Shown: positions 34,372-46,210 of the stretch, in pieces
Position numbering within the stretch: the first letter of the stretch is position 1
Layout of the letters: every line of letters starts with the position of its first letter
Assembly: GCF_033115175.1 (NCBI RefSeq)
Contig: NC_084838.1
Coordinates: 40,527,468-40,591,467, forward strand
Source of the DNA: Lepus europaeus
Taxonomy: Eukaryota; Chordata; Mammalia; Lagomorpha; Leporidae
Direction of reading: 5' to 3'
DNA length: 64,000 nucleotides
The notes under the pieces: model-generated
What the model was told of the DNA's origin: nothing
Seen by the model: the letters and a program-made list of their open reading frames with translations, nothing else
Database searches by the model: none
Program-made: the position numbers and the translations under genes

Positions 34372-34575
34372 TTTAAAGATTTATTTACTTATTTGAAAGG
34401 CAGAGTTACAGAGAGATAGAGGCAAAGAGAGAGAAAGGTCTTCCATCCACTGGTTCACTCCCCAGGTGGCTGCAACTGCTGGAGCTGAGCCAGTCCAAAG
34501 CCAGGAGCCAGGAACTTCTTCCAGGGCTCCCACATGGGTGCAGGGGCGCGCTGCGCTGATCCGAAGCTGCATAAG
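34372..34575 (-). repeat. CSINE, rearranged and 5'-truncated
   Basis: The body runs to CCCACATGGGTGCAGGGG, then jumps to CGCGCTGCGCTGATCCGAAG, a stretch from an earlier position of a young-type CSINE. Confidence 0.85.
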
Positions 34576-34849
34576 TGCTGTCATGTGCTTCTTCACATTA
34601 TTTAAGTCCTGCTGCTATCCTTTTTCAGGGCCGAGATCTTGTATCACTTTGGGTTGTCATGTCTCCATCAACTGCTCAGTTTTGCCATTCATGAACTTGA
34701 CATGTTTGAAGAGTGCCAGCCAGTTATTTTGGAGACTCTCAATTTCTGTTAATTTCCTCATGATTAGATTGAAATTACAAGTTTTTAGTGGCAATGCCGT
34801 GGAAGGCATTACCCTCTCAAGGTGTGTCCTATCCAGTGGTGCGTGTCAG

Positions 34850-35157
34850 TAGTCCATTTGGGCTGCTATAACAAAAACACCACAGACTGGGTGGCTTAAA
34901 CAACAGACATCTATTTTTCGTAGTTCTAGAGATTAGGCAGTTTTAGATCAAGGCCCAGTTCTTACTGTGTCCGCACATGATGAAAAGGGGCAAATAACTT
35001 CTCTGGAGCCTGTTATCAGGGCACTAACTAACCCCATTCATGCAGGCTCTACCTTCATGGGCTAAACACCTCCCAGAGGCCCAACCCCTTACACTACCAC
35101 CTTGGGGTTAGGATTTCAACATATGAATTTGGGGGGGATACAAACAATCCATAACAG
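34850..35157 (-). mobile_element. Ancient LTR-like repeat inside an L1-like relic
   Basis: From TAGTCCATTTGGGCTGCTAT to ACAAACAATCCATAACAGTA. Same family as 16205-16560. The L1-like text before (to 34849) and after (from 35158) is continuous. Confidence 0.5.
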
Positions 35158-35503
35158 TATGTGATGTCAGTCCATCTTAGTACTGGTGATGTTAATCTTT
35201 ATTGGTTAAGGTGGTATATGCTAGGTTTCTCCACTATGAAATTACTGTTTGCCTCTTTGTAATTATAAATATATGTAGCAGATACTTTGAAACTGTACAA
35301 ATACCTGGTTTTATAACAGCCTTTTACTCTCTAATTTTAGCATCTCTCGGTACTTCTTACCTGCAACATTTATTAGCATGGTGTTTACCTGATGGAATTC
35401 CTGTCATTCTTCGTTGATTAGTTGGAACTCTGCTGTGAGAAAAACTGCGCTTTCTCCCCAGTTTATTAAATTTTTATATGAGTGCACTTCAAAAAGCTCA
35501 TAG

Positions 35504-35790
35504 GATTGGCCGTGTGGTATAGCAGTTAAGGCATCATTTGTGATACAGGCATCCCGTGTGGGTGCTAATTCGAGTTCCACTACTCCACTTCTAATCCAGC
35601 TCCCTGCTAATGTGCCTGGGAAAGCAGCGCAAGATGACTCCCTTTACGTGGGAGACCCATATGTTCATGGCTCCTGGCTTTGGCCTGCCCCAGCCCTGGC
35701 TCTTGCCGCCAGCTGGGGAGTGAAGCAGCGTGTAGAAGATCTCTTTGTCTCTCCCTCTCTCTCTGTAAGTAAATAAATAATCTTTTTTTA
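35504..35790 (+). repeat. CSINE, first of two at one target
   Basis: Preceded by AAAAAGCTCATAG (35491-35503) and followed by AAAAAAGGTTCATGAGAG (35791-35808). Confidence 0.88.
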
Positions 35791-35808
35791 AAAAAAGGTT
35801 CATGAGAG

Positions 35809-36134
35809 GGGCCAGCACTGTGGCACACTGGGTTGAAGCCTCGACCTGCAGCACCAGCATCCCATATGAGCACCAGTTTGAGTCCTGGCTGCTCCACTTC
35901 TGATCCAGCTCTCTGCTATGGTCCGCAAAAGCAGTAGAAGATGGTCCAAGTGCTTGGGCCCCTGTACCTGTGTGGAAGACCTGGAAGAAACTCCTGGCTT
36001 CAAATTAGTTCAGCTTTGGCCATTGTGGCCATTTGGGGAATGAACCAGTAGATATAAGTCTCCCTCTCCCTCTCTCCTCTCTCCTCTCCCCTCTCCCCTC
36101 TCCCCTCTCCCTCATAAATACAATAAATCTTTTT
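35809..36134 (+). repeat. CSINE, second at the same target
   Basis: Followed by AAAAAGTTCATGATAA (36135-36150). CT region TCTCCCCTCTCCCCTCTCCC. Confidence 0.9.
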
Positions 36135-36237
36135 AAAAAGTTCATGATAAATGGTATTAATAGCTAAGTTTATGTTGATGCAAAAACTTTTTAAATGCAG
36201 GGTTTTTTTTGTAATAGACATTTTTCATGATCCTTTT

Positions 36238-36550
36238 TAAAAAAAAATTTTTTTTTATTTGAAAGGGAGAGTAACAGAGAAGGAGAGACAGGTCTTTCAT
36301 TCCCTCTTTCATGCCTCAAGTGGCTGTAAGAAGCCAAGGCTAGGCCAGGCTGAAGCCAGTAACCAAGAACTCTATCCTGGTCTTTTATTTGGGTAGCAGG
36401 GCCCAACCATTTGGGCCATCCCCCACTGCCTTCGCACATACATTAGCAGGGATGGGAAGTAGATTAACCAGGACTTAAACTAGCATTCTGATATGCAATG
36501 CCAGCATTGTAAGTGGCAGTGTAACCCATTGTGCCACAATACCACCCTCC
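36238..36550 (-). repeat. CSINE, older
   Basis: TTTTTATTTGAAAGGGAGAG to TTGTGCCACAATACCACCC. Confidence 0.88.
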
Positions 36551-36567
36551 CTGCCACCATGAGCTTT

Positions 36568-36860
36568 TTTACAAATTTTATTTGTTAGAGAATCAAAGAG
36601 AGACAGGCAGAGCGAGCTCCCCATCCACTAGCTCACAACCCAAATGCCCACAACAGCTGACTGGGTCTGGGTCTGATTTGAAGACTGAGCCAGGAGCTGG
36701 GTGCTCAATACAGATCTCCCCCATGGAGAGTAGGAACCCAGCCACTTGAGCATCACTGCTGTCCCCCAGGGTCTTCACCAACAAGAGCCAGAGCCAGGGA
36801 TTGAACCCAGGTACTCTGATACGGAACAAAAGCATCCCAGCTGGCGTCTAAAGCACACAA
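36568..36860 (-). repeat. CSINE, old
   Basis: TTTTATTTGTTAGAGAATCA to TCCCAGCTGGCGTCTAAAGC. A 17-bp piece, CATCCCAGCTGGCGTCT, occurs twice (36832-36848, 36864-36880). Confidence 0.78.
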
Positions 36861-37077
36861 CCATCCCAGCTGGCGTCTCACATGTGCACACCTCCGCTGC
36901 TCACCTGCTGCCGCGAGCTTTTTGAAGACCTCTCATATCAGTGGATAGATATTTCCTTTATTCATTGGATTATAATCTATTTCTGTCATTTATTTTGTTG
37001 CTCAAGTGGTACCAGATTTGGCTATTTGGAGCTCTGTCACGGTGACTTCTGTTTCTCTTTGACCCATAAATTAAAAG

Positions 37078-37348
37078 AGATCTCTTGCCTGTGGGTTCAC
37101 TCTCCAAATTCCTTCAACAGCTGGGGCAGGGTCAGGATTAGTTTGAAGTCAGGAGTCAGGAACTCGGTTCAGTTCTCCCATGTGGGTGGCAAGGACCCAC
37201 GACTTGAGCCAACACCTGATGCCTCCCAGGGTCTGCACTGCCAGGTAGCCGGCATTAGAAGCAGAGCCAGAACTTGACCCCAGGCACTTCGCTATGGAAT
37301 GCGAGTGTCCCAAGAGGCATCTTAACTGCTGCACCAAACTCTTCCCGC
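37078..37348 (-). repeat. CSINE, old and partial
   Basis: GTGGGTTCACTCTCCAAATT to GCTGCACCAAACTCTTCCC, 110 bp before the KEC exon. Confidence 0.75.
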
Positions 37349-37458
37349 CACCCTCCCTCCTCAAGAAACATAAGCTTGCTATGGATGGAGCATCTGATCT
37401 CTTAACTCTTTTTGTATGTCATACTGGATTTGATTGTTGTTCTTCCACATTCTTCCAG

Positions 37459-37530
37459 CTGAAGGAATGTATCCGAGCACTGGATCAGGAACATGCCCAT
37501 ACTCCTTTCAGGCAAAGCAAGTTAACTCAG
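37459..37530 (+). CDS. KIF24: KIF24 exon: alpha4 helix with KEC motif
   Basis: A 72-bp exon in phase 0 at both ends (acceptor TTCCAG/CTG, donor ACTCAG/GTAAGC). It encodes LKECIRALDQEHAHTPF and RQSKLTQ. The KEC triplet is the kinesin-13 class motif in alpha4 implicated in tubulin depolymerisation, and it is intact here, unlike the loop-2 KVD. The preceding intron (33873-37458) holds L1-like, LTR-like and CSINE sequences. Confidence 0.96.
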
Positions 37531-38105
37531 GTAAGCTAAATGTGCCCCTTGAGTTTGTTCTGGTTGATTCATGTTTTCCATCTTCCACTCATTCTTTCAT
37601 TCAGACAGCACTCGTTGCCAGCAGGACAAGGTGCTTTCAAGAGAAGGAGAGGAGCCACTTCCCTCCCGGGAGCTCTCAATCTATGAGGACTTTAGAGAGG
37701 GACTTATTCAGGCAGAGAGATCTGCAGTACCCTGTAGCTAGAATCCAAAGGGACAGCAACACTTTTGCTGATTGAGTGGAGTCTTGGAATCTTTGAAGAG
37801 GTAGTATGGTTGTACTTGGCCCTTTCGTGGTTGGCTGTAAGACTTAGGCCAGTGTTTCAGTACAATGGTACAATTAAAAAGAATGAGATTTTTACATATA
37901 CTGAAAGATAACCATGCTCTATCGTAATGTGCACAACAAACTGTAGAATGCTGTAATAATGTAATTACCTGTGTGATTTTAAAGCATTTTCTCAAGAAGA
38001 AATAGTTAGCATTGAATATATCCAGCAGAGTAATTATGGGGATAAAGGTGAAACTAACTTTTCATGTTATAAGATTATGACTATAGAACTTAATTTTTTT
38101 TGCTT

Positions 38106-38410
38106 AAAGATTTATTTATTTTATTTGAAAGGCAGAGTTAGAGAGAGGCAGAGATGGTGAGAATCTTCTATCCACTGGTTCATTCCCCAAATGGCTAGAG
38201 CTGAGCCAATCAGAAGCCAGGAGCTTCCTCCAGGTCTCCCACATGGGTGCAGGGGCCCAAAGCACTTGGGCCCTCCTCCACAGCTTTCCCAAGTGCATTA
38301 GCAGGAAGCTGGATCAGAAGTGGAGCAGCCAGATCTCAAACTGGCCCCATATGGGATGCCAGTGCTGCAGGTGGTGGCTTTACCCACTATGCCATAGTAG
38401 CACCAGCCCC
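38106..38410 (-). repeat. CSINE
   Basis: AAAGATTTATTTATTTTATT to GCCATAGTAGCACCAGCCCC. Confidence 0.91.
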
Positions 38411-38524
38411 AGAACTTCGTTTCTTTTTATATTTATTTATAATTTCTGCTTCTAAGGGTGACTGAATTCGATGCCTCGTTTAAGAAATCAAGTGGTATTT
38501 GTGCGTCTGCATTTGTCTTTTTTT

Positions 38525-38816
38525 TAAAGATTTTATTTATTTATTTGAGAGGCAGAGTTACAGAGAGAGGGAGAGACAGAGAAAGGTCTTCCATTCGTTG
38601 GTCCACTCCCCAAATGGCCGCAATGACAGGAGCTGGGCCCATCTGAAGCCAGGAGCTTCTTTTGGGTCTCCCATGTGGGTGCAGGAGGGTACACTGCTTT
38701 TCTAGGCCATTAGCAGAAGCTGGATCAGAAGCAGAACAGCCAGGGCTTGAACTGGTGCCCATATGGGATGCCAACACCACAGGCAGAGGTTTAGCCTACT
38801 ATGCCATGGTGCCAGT
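38525..38816 (-). repeat. CSINE
   Basis: AAAGATTTTATTTATTTATT to GCCATGGTGCCAG. Confidence 0.9.
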
Positions 38817-39202
38817 GAACTTACTATCTTATAATCAAAATAATATGCAATAAAAGAAACACTACACAAAAATTTTGCAAATTATGACTATTCTGAACTG
38901 TAAGTAATTATAGCTTGCTTTTTCATCATGAAAATGTGCCACTTTATTAACAGACAACACCAGTAGACAATGAAACAGTATCTATAATGGCTGCAGGAGA
39001 GTGGCATGGGGAGGGGTCTGTCTAGGTATAGACCCCTGTGAAGATGGTTATGGGTACCCTGGGTTCCTTTGAGCACCATGTCCTGTGCACTAGAAGAGGA
39101 TCTGTGTGCTGCAGAATGAAGCCAGCCTAACTTGTGAGAGGGATTTTTACTTTGTGCTGTAGTCTAGTGGCCTCATAGGACCTATAATGACTCAGCTGCA
39201 TG

Positions 39203-39491
39203 GGGCCAATGATGTGGCATAGTGGGCTAAGCCACTGCTTGCAACACTGGCATCCCATGTGAGTGCCAGTTTGAGCCTTGGCTCTCCACTTCTGATTCAG
39301 CTCCCTCCTGTTGCGCCTAGGAAAGCAGTGGAAGATGGCCCAAGTGCTTGGGCCCCTGCCACCCAAGTGGGAGACCAGATACCGTTCCAGGCTCCTGGCT
39401 TCACCCTTTGGGGAGTGAACCAGCAGATGGAAGATGTCTGTCTGTCTGTCTTTCTCTGTTCCTCTCTGTCACTTTGCCTTTCAAATAAATC
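39203..39491 (+). repeat. CSINE, tail holds another CSINE
   Basis: GGGGCCAATGATGTGGCATA to GCCTTTCAAATAAATC. Confidence 0.89.
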
Positions 39492-39530
39492 TTTTTTTTT
39501 TTTTTTTTTTTTTGACAGGCAGGCAGAGTG

Positions 39531-39562
<32 letters not shown>

Positions 39563-39843
39563 AATGTCTTCCTTTTCCGTTGGTTCACCCCCCAAATGGC
39601 TGCTACAGCCGGCGCGCTGCGCCGATCTGAAGCCAGGAGCCAGGTGCCTCCTCCTGGTCTCCCATGCGGGTGCAGGGCCCAAGCACTTGGGCCATCCTCC
39701 ACTGCCCCCCTCCCTGGGCCACAGCAGAGAGCTGGATTGGAAGAGGAGCAACCGGGATAGAATCCGGCACCTGACCGGGACTAGAACCCAGGGTGCTGGC
39801 GCCACAGGTGGAGGATTAGCCTATTGAGCCACAGCGATGGCCA
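39492..39843 (-). repeat. CSINE, young, inserted in the tail of the previous
   Basis: Poly(T) and a (GA) run, to GAGCCACAGCGATGGCC. AATAAAT on both sides. Tail-to-tail inverted pair with 39203-39491. Confidence 0.93.
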
Positions 39844-40162
39844 ATAAATTTTCAAAACAAAAATAGCTGTTAGATTTTATCTTTTCAAACATGACTTTGA
39901 ACCTTCTTACAGGGTTAGTCCCAAGCCTGCCTTAGCACTATCATTTTGTAAAACACGTTTGCTATCTCCAGAAAATGTGTTTCTGTGAATTTTAAAATAA
40001 TCCAAACAGTATGTACAAATACAAAGAAAATGCAAAAGGCCTTAAAACTCCCCCACCCACCCAGTAATAATTGCTTCCACATTATAGTGAGCATCCTTCC
40101 AGTCATCTCTCTGCCCATGTAGCTACACAGAATTATAGAATCATACACCTTTTTCACTCAAA

Positions 40163-40520
40163 GGTTTATTTTTTAAGGATTATTTATTTACAGGGAGAGG
40201 TGGGAGGAAGTTTGAAGGAAGGAGAGGGGGAGTGGGGGGGAAGGGAAAGGGGAAGAGAGCAAGCGAGCTTCCATCTACTGATTCACTCCCCAAATGGCCG
40301 CAGTGTCCAGGGCTGAGCTGGGCCAAGACCAGGAGCCGGAGCTCTGTCCAGGTCTCCCATGTGGGTGCAGGGGCCCAAGCACTTGGGCCATCCTCCACTG
40401 TTTCCCAGGCCATAAGCAGAGAGCTGGTTTGGAAGAGGAGCAGCTGGGACATAAATCAGCACCCATGTGAGATGCTGGTGCCACAGGCAGAGGCTTAACC
40501 TGCTATACACAGCTCCGGCC
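40163..40520 (-). repeat. CSINE, purine-expanded
   Basis: AAGGTTTATTTTTTAAGGAT to TATACACAGCTCCGGCCTC. Confidence 0.87.
40190..40262. repeat. Purine-rich G/A tract
   Basis: Near-continuous G/A including a run GTGGGGGGGAAGGGAAAGGG. It is the expanded CT region of the minus-strand CSINE 40163-40520. Confidence 0.85.
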
Positions 40521-41070
40521 TCTACATGTTCTTCAGTACAGATATACATAATCATTTTTAATGGTTATATTATAGTTGTTTAGTTTGTGACATGTTTACA
40601 TGTTTATAGACTCCTAAATTATTTCTAAATCTGTATTATAAATAATTTTGAAATGAGTATCCTATGTGTACTTTTTTTGGTCATTTGAGCAATTACCTGC
40701 TTAATGTAAAGTCATAAAAGTGTAATTGCCAAACCAATGGTGTGTATATTTTTTATATTTGGGACCATATTGCCTATTGCAGGAAATTATCCCAGTTCAT
40801 GGTGCATGGTTCATGTCCATGTATTTCCCTGGGCCCTCACAGTGCACAGAAATCATCAGTCTTTTTTCATCTTACTGGCAAAAAATATTAGTTTTTTAAA
40901 AATGGTTTATTTTAATTTCTTTGGTTAATGGTGTTGAGTACCTTTTTCTGTGCTTATTGATCATTGGTATTTTCTTTTGTGAATTGCCTCTTTGTGGTCA
41001 GAGGGGAAATGTGGCACAGGGCTCTGCACTTAGGAGGCATTTGCTATGCCCTTGTCAGTTGGCTTCATGA

Positions 41071-41202
<132 letters not shown>

Positions 41203-41691
41203 TAAGTCAGCTCCCAGGCAGCAGGCTTTGTGGGTGCACGTGTGTGTCTGCATACGTGTGGGTGTGTATGCAGTAGCTCACATACACGTAGAGTTCTGAC
41301 CTTGAGCTCTTTAACCTTGTTCTTGAAGCAGGCAGTGCTATAAGCAACGCCACCTGGCAGGCCCTGATTGTGCAGCTGTATTGCGAGGAAGATGACACAT
41401 GCCTTCAGAAGTTCACTCCATCGATGGCTTTCCAATGGCTAGTGTAAAATGGAATTTCAACTTGGAGTGGGATCTTCAGTAGAAGAATTTTCTTCTACTG
41501 ATTAGCCTCAGCCCGATTTATAAGAGATAGAATACCTATTATTTGCCAAGACAGAATCACTTAGCGCTATGTAGGAGAGAGCAAGCAGACATGTTACACC
41601 TTTCCTGTGAACTTTTTAGAAAACAACCCCTCCCCCACCACCCCTCCACGCCCCCAGCTTTAAGCATGTATCTCAGAATTTTTTGTACAAG

Positions 41692-41990
41692 GGCAAGCAC
41701 TGTGATGCAGCAGTTATCTGCCACTTATAATACTCTGCATCCCATGTTGGAGTGCTTGGATTCAAATCCCAGCCCTGCTAATGGCCCAGCTTCCTGCTAG
41801 TGTACACCCTGAGAGGCAACAAGTGATGACTCCAGTACTTGGGTCCCTGCCGCCAGTGTGGGAAATGCAGATTAAGATCCAGATCCTGGCTTCAGCCTGG
41901 CCCAGCCGCAGCTGTTGCAGGCATTTGGGAAATGAACTAGAGGTTAGAAGCTCTCTGCATTTCTCCCTTCCAAATAAATTAGAATAAAAT
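41692..41990 (+). repeat. CSINE, old
   Basis: GGGCAAGCACTGTGATGCAG to CCTTCCAAATAAATTAGAAT. Confidence 0.85.
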
Positions 41991-41991
41991 A

Positions 41992-42310
41992 GGGGCTGGT
42001 GTTATGGTATAGTAAGTTAAGCCCTACCTGCAATGCTGGCACTCCCACAGGGGCACTGGTTCAAGTCCTGACTGGTCCATTTTATCCAGCTCCCTGATAC
42101 TGTGCTTGGGAAATCAGCAGAATATGGCTCAAGTGCTTGGGCCTCTGCTACCCACCTGGGAGACCTGGATGGAGTTTGAGGCTCCTGGCGTCAGCCTGGC
42201 CCAGACTTGAGTGTTATGGTCATTTTGGGTCTGAACAATGTGTAAAAGGTATCTTTCTCTCTAACTCTGTCTCTTCCTCTCTGTGGCTCTACCTTCCAAA
42301 TAAATCATTT
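41992..42310 (+). repeat. CSINE, older
   Basis: GGGGCTGGTGTTATGGTATA to CCTTCCAAATAAATCATTTT. Confidence 0.88.
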
Positions 42311-42316
42311 TTTTAA

Positions 42317-42633
42317 AAGATTTATTTATTTGAAAGGCAGAGTTACAGAGAAGCAGAAGTAAGGAGAGGGAAAGAGGTCCTCCATCTGCTGGTTCACTCC
42401 CCAGATGGCTGCAACAGCCGGAGCTGCACCAATCCAGAGCCAGGAGCCAGGAGCTTCCTCCGGGTCTCCCACACAGGTGCAGGGGCCCAAGGAATTGGTC
42501 CATCTTCTGCTTTCTCAGGCCATAGCAGAAAACTGGATCGGAAGTGGAGCAGCCAGGACTCGAACCAGCACCCATATGGAAAGCCGGCACTACAGGTGGT
42601 GGCTTTACCTGCTACGCCACAGCACCAGCCGCA
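42317..42633 (-). repeat. CSINE, tail to tail with the previous
   Basis: AAGATTTATTTATTTGAAAG to GCCACAGCACCAGCCG. Confidence 0.91.
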
Positions 42634-42869
42634 TAATTTAAAAAAAAAAAATTCAAATTACATGCATTCTTTTAAAAAATTTCTACTTTACTTTAAAAAT
42701 ATAGCAAAATAAACTTATGTTTTATTTTCTATGTACTTGTTATGCCCTTGTACAGTGCAGTTCTGACACTGGCTTCCCTGGCCTGGCCCTCACTTGGGCT
42801 GCAGTGGTTTGTAAAACTCTTCCGATCATTCTGATGAAATGTTGGCTGTATTTTTACGTCCTCAAAGAC

Positions 42870-43178
42870 ACAGCTTTTTGTTTATTTGAAAGAGTGACGG
42901 GGAAACACACAACACACACACACCCCTTCCATCCACTAGTTCACTCCCCAAATGGCTGTGACAGCCGCCAGGCTGAAGCCAAGAACCTGAAACTCCACTT
43001 GGGTTCCTATGTGGGTGGCAAGGTCCAAGTACTTGGGCCATCATCCACTGCTTTCCCAGGTGTATTTGCAGGGAGCTGGGTTAGAAGCAGAGCAGCTGGG
43101 CCTTGAAGCAGCGCTCCAATTTGGGATGCCAGCATTTCAAGTGGCAATTTTCCCTGCTGCACCATAGTACCAGCCCAG
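42870..43178 (-). repeat. CSINE, older, CA-rich
   Basis: TGTTTATTTGAAAGAGTGAC, an ACACAC stretch in place of GA, ends CACCATAGTACCAGCCC. Confidence 0.87.
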
Positions 43179-43382
43179 CCCTCTTTTCTTCAGGTGCAGG
43201 GCAGATACGTCATGCTGAAATAGAATGTCCCTTTTCCTCTTACTCTCTCCCATATTTAATAAAAAAAAGCCTTGCCAATCCTTGTAATACTTTTGTTGTT
43301 TTTAGTTTTCCATGAAAGCTATAGAAAAGGAATTGCAGAACATGTGAGAACACACATTTACTATACAATGGTTTATTTGCAG

Positions 43383-45551
43383 GGTCAAAGAGCTAAAGAA
43401 AGGCATTAAGTGCTGTGCTTCAGCCACCAGTCGAAGTCAGTCATCAGGAAACTCCTCTCCAAAACGAATTCAGAGCCCCGCTGTGGTCCTGCCAGGGGAC
43501 AAATATTCTCCCAAAAAAGTCAAGCTGGGCCTTCCACAGTCACTCACGGTAGCATCTGGCTCCACAAGAGGGAAGACCAATCCTCTGGCCAGCCACCCAC
43601 CCAATATCCCTTTTGCTTCTGTACCTAAAGTCCCTGAAAGGGGGGGCTCCAGAGGCAGTCCTCCCCAGGAGTGGGCCATACAGACTGGCCCTGCGAAAGG
43701 AACCATGCAGTCTGGTCTTCTGGCTAAAAAAAAGCAAGAGGAGTCCGCACCACTGGGCTCGGAGAAAAGTCAAATGGGCAACAAAACTACCCTTACGTGG
43801 GGAAGCAGGACCCCGTGCCCAGAAGGCCTAGTGCATGGTAAGCTACCTGCCAAGTGCAAGAAAGTGCAGACTGTGCAGCCAGTACAGAAGCAGCTTATGT
43901 CACGAGTCGAGCGCGCCTTTGGAAGCACCTGCCACTCAGCAGAGGACAAGGAAGGCGTGTCTGCCAGGCCTGCTCCTGGAACTTGGACAAACATCCCCCC
44001 GCATCAGAAAGAGAGGGAGGAACATTTGCGTTTTTATCACCAGCAGTTCCAGCAGCCACCTCTCCTCCAACAGAAGTTGAAGTACCAACCACTGGAAAGG
44101 TTTTTCTGCCAGTACAGGCCCCCAGAGGTTCGGCGCCATAATGAGACCCCTCCTGTGTTCCAGGGTCATTCTGAGAGCCAGGATGGAGCCCAAGCTGAGG
44201 ACCTTGATGACAGCGATTTCAGTGAAGATTCATTTTCGCATGTGTCCAGTCAGAGGAGCACTCTGGAGAAGAGCGAAGGCTCGTTCTTCCTTCATCAGGG
44301 CAGGGGCCCAGGTCCTGAGGAACGCGTGTCAGAAAGGCCTCAGAGTCTCCTTTTTAGCCCCAGGGCAGGCGGTGAGGAGAAAGCTGAAAGCTGGGTATAC
44401 TCCAGGGACCCCCAGGGCCACAGAAGAGCAGCGTTCAATCATAGCCACAGCCCAAGGAAGGTGCCCTTGGATGGGAGCAGAGACTCCACCTGCTCGGGGC
44501 CTTCTCCGGGAGACAGCCTGGCAGAGAGGCCTTACTGCCCACAGGTAGATTTTGTAGTGAGGGACAAAAGAGGTGGAGGTCCAGCCTTTGATGGCAGACA
44601 GGGAGCTTTCAGGAGTGGGATTCCTGGGCAGGCAGAAGACAGCTCCTCATGCCCGGGGGAAGACGGCTTCGCTTGCTCTGTGCCCCCAGACCGAAGAGAC
44701 ACAAGCACCACACCCCCAAGAGAAGCCTGTGAAGACTGCCCGACTCAGGCAGGCAGGACGGAGGAAGGCAGCAGTCCTTTCCAGGAGGGCTCTGCGGGGC
44801 AGTCAGGGGTGGGCTCCGACTGTGCTTCTGGCCTGATGGCTCCCCTCACAGTGTCCCTCCTGGAGAACCCAGACGATGAGGGTTCTCCCATGGAACAGCT
44901 GGTCCAGGGAGGGGCTGTGCACAGACTAGCAGCAGAGAGCACGGTGGGACCAGCTGTGGGCTGCACAGCAGCATCTGGTGATATAGAGGCAGCTGCTTTG
45001 CCAGTGTCTTCAGCAACTGGACACCTGTGGCTGTCCTCATCTCCTCCTGATGATAAGCCTGGTGGTGATCTGCCAGCTTTGTCCCCATCACCCATTCGTC
45101 AGCACCCCCCTGACAAGCTGCCCTATGGGGAGGCTGGCCTGGGAGAGGCCTGCCTGAGTAGAGAGACTGCACTCTTCTCCCAGGACCATGTGGGTAGTGA
45201 GCGGTACGATGCTGAGAGCGAGCTGGGTGGCTCCTGGGGTTTCCCAGGAAAGCCCTTTTCTACGTTGCATATTGGGGTACCCTGTTCTGGACCTACACAA
45301 ACAGAAAGAAATGAAGTGGCTGGCCAGTGCTTGGCCCAGGAGAGAGAACATCCTGCAGGGCTCGGTTGGCAGGAGCTTGGTTCCGCTGCAGACTCGAAGT
45401 TGCCCTGCTGCAACGAGGACATCCTGTGGCTCAAGCGAAGGCCCATCTCCAGGTGCTTAGCAAAGCCCAACTCTCCCCTGGCCCCCGGCTGCTCTCCTGA
45501 GGCTGCAAGGACACTCGGGACACTCCATCAACCCACTGTAGCGCAAGCACA
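43383..45551 (+). CDS. KIF24: KIF24 giant exon: neck and long non-motor tail
   Basis: A single 2169-bp open exon encoding about 722 residues. It starts VKELKKGIKCC and ends TVAQA with two bases (CA). The donor is CACA/GTAAGT; reading on past it gives CAG TAA, a stop one codon into the intron. The product is Ser/Pro/Gly/Glu-rich and probably mostly disordered. Conserved islands include PHQKEREEHLRFYHQQFQ, an acidic stretch DDSDFSEDSFSHVSS, and LPALSPSPIRQHPPDKLP. This is the region outside the motor that in KIF24 carries regulatory phosphorylation and partner-binding segments; exact sites are not assigned here. The exon is clearly more GC-rich than the surrounding introns. It looks slightly shorter than the human exon. 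Confidence 0.96.
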
Positions 45552-46116
45552 GTAAGTTGGGCTTTCTCCCCAAGAGCCCCTTTGGTACTCCCTCACCCCA
45601 GCTCAATGTTTTGTCATGGACAAAGAGCAGGCTACCCTGGTGGACAGTCTTGCTGCTTGCTCCATGGTCTCTTCCCATCACTAGAGTCTGAAAAAAGGCA
45701 GATCCTTCCATTTTTAGCCCCAGTCCCCGGCTTTTGTCCCTGTGTCCCCCCAGGAAGCAGACTCCACCTTGTGCCCAGGGTGCCAGCTGCAGTGTGGTTG
45801 TAGCCTCGAGAACCTTCCTGCTGCACAGCTCCTGTGAAGCAGCAGCACCTAGCCCATTGCTCAGTGTGGCTGGGGGGCAGAGGGCAGCTTGAGAGCCCCC
45901 AGAACGCCCCCTTTCCTTGGTGGTGCTCCTGGATCCCTTGACTAGTCCCGAGAAAGAACAAGTGAGAGGAGGTAAGTGATGAGCTGGCTTTGCTCAAAGC
46001 CTTGACCACTTTGGGCAAATGCAGATTATGCCTAGAATTGAGGCTTAGCTCCAGACAGCTGCCCGGGAGAAGATGGGGAGCCAAGAGAATCATTGTGTCC
46101 CTTCTGGTGTTCCCAG

Positions 46117-46210
46117 GCAGGTGGTCATTCAGGCACACCAGGAACAGCTGGATGAAATGGCCGAGCTGGGCTTCAAGGAGGAGACTCTGGTGAGGCAGCT
46201 AGCATCTAAT
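46117..46210 (+). CDS. KIF24: KIF24 exon: C-terminal helical region, part 1
   Basis: The acceptor is TTCCCAG/GCAGGTGG. The phase decides between two AGs: starting at 46117 yields QQVVIQAHQEQLDEMAELGF, whereas starting after the next AG (46120) breaks the frame. It ends KEETLVRQLASN at AAT/GTAAGT in phase 0. The peptide looks helical and amphipathic and is well conserved with human. Confidence 0.93.

Larger units (their letters stand above)
34140..35490. mobile_element. Old L1-like 3'-end relic (split)
   Basis: Blocks such as TTCATGAACTTGACATGTTT, GAAGAGTGCCAGCCAGTTAT and AGGTTTCTCCACTATGAAAT follow an ancient L1 3' end. Interrupted by a truncated CSINE (34372-34575) and an LTR-like element. 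Confidence 0.45.
39900..41000. mobile_element. Old LINE-like sequence around a CSINE
   Basis: AT-rich text with GTGAGCATCCTTCCAGTCAT and CACAGAATTATAGAATCAT resembles old LINE relics and is split by the CSINE at 40163-40520. Weakly supported. Confidence 0.35.

Noticed and set aside
45552..45555. Exon 43383-45551 reading into a TAA as a possible alternative C-terminus
   Set aside because: A strong donor (CACA/GTAAGT) and two downstream exons with matching phase and conserved sequence make splicing the expected outcome. Intron retention would only truncate the protein.
46120..46121. Alternative acceptor GGCAG/GTGG for exon 46117-46210
   Set aside because: The two bases carried from the previous exon would put the sequence out of frame; the acceptor four bases earlier restores QQVVIQAHQ.
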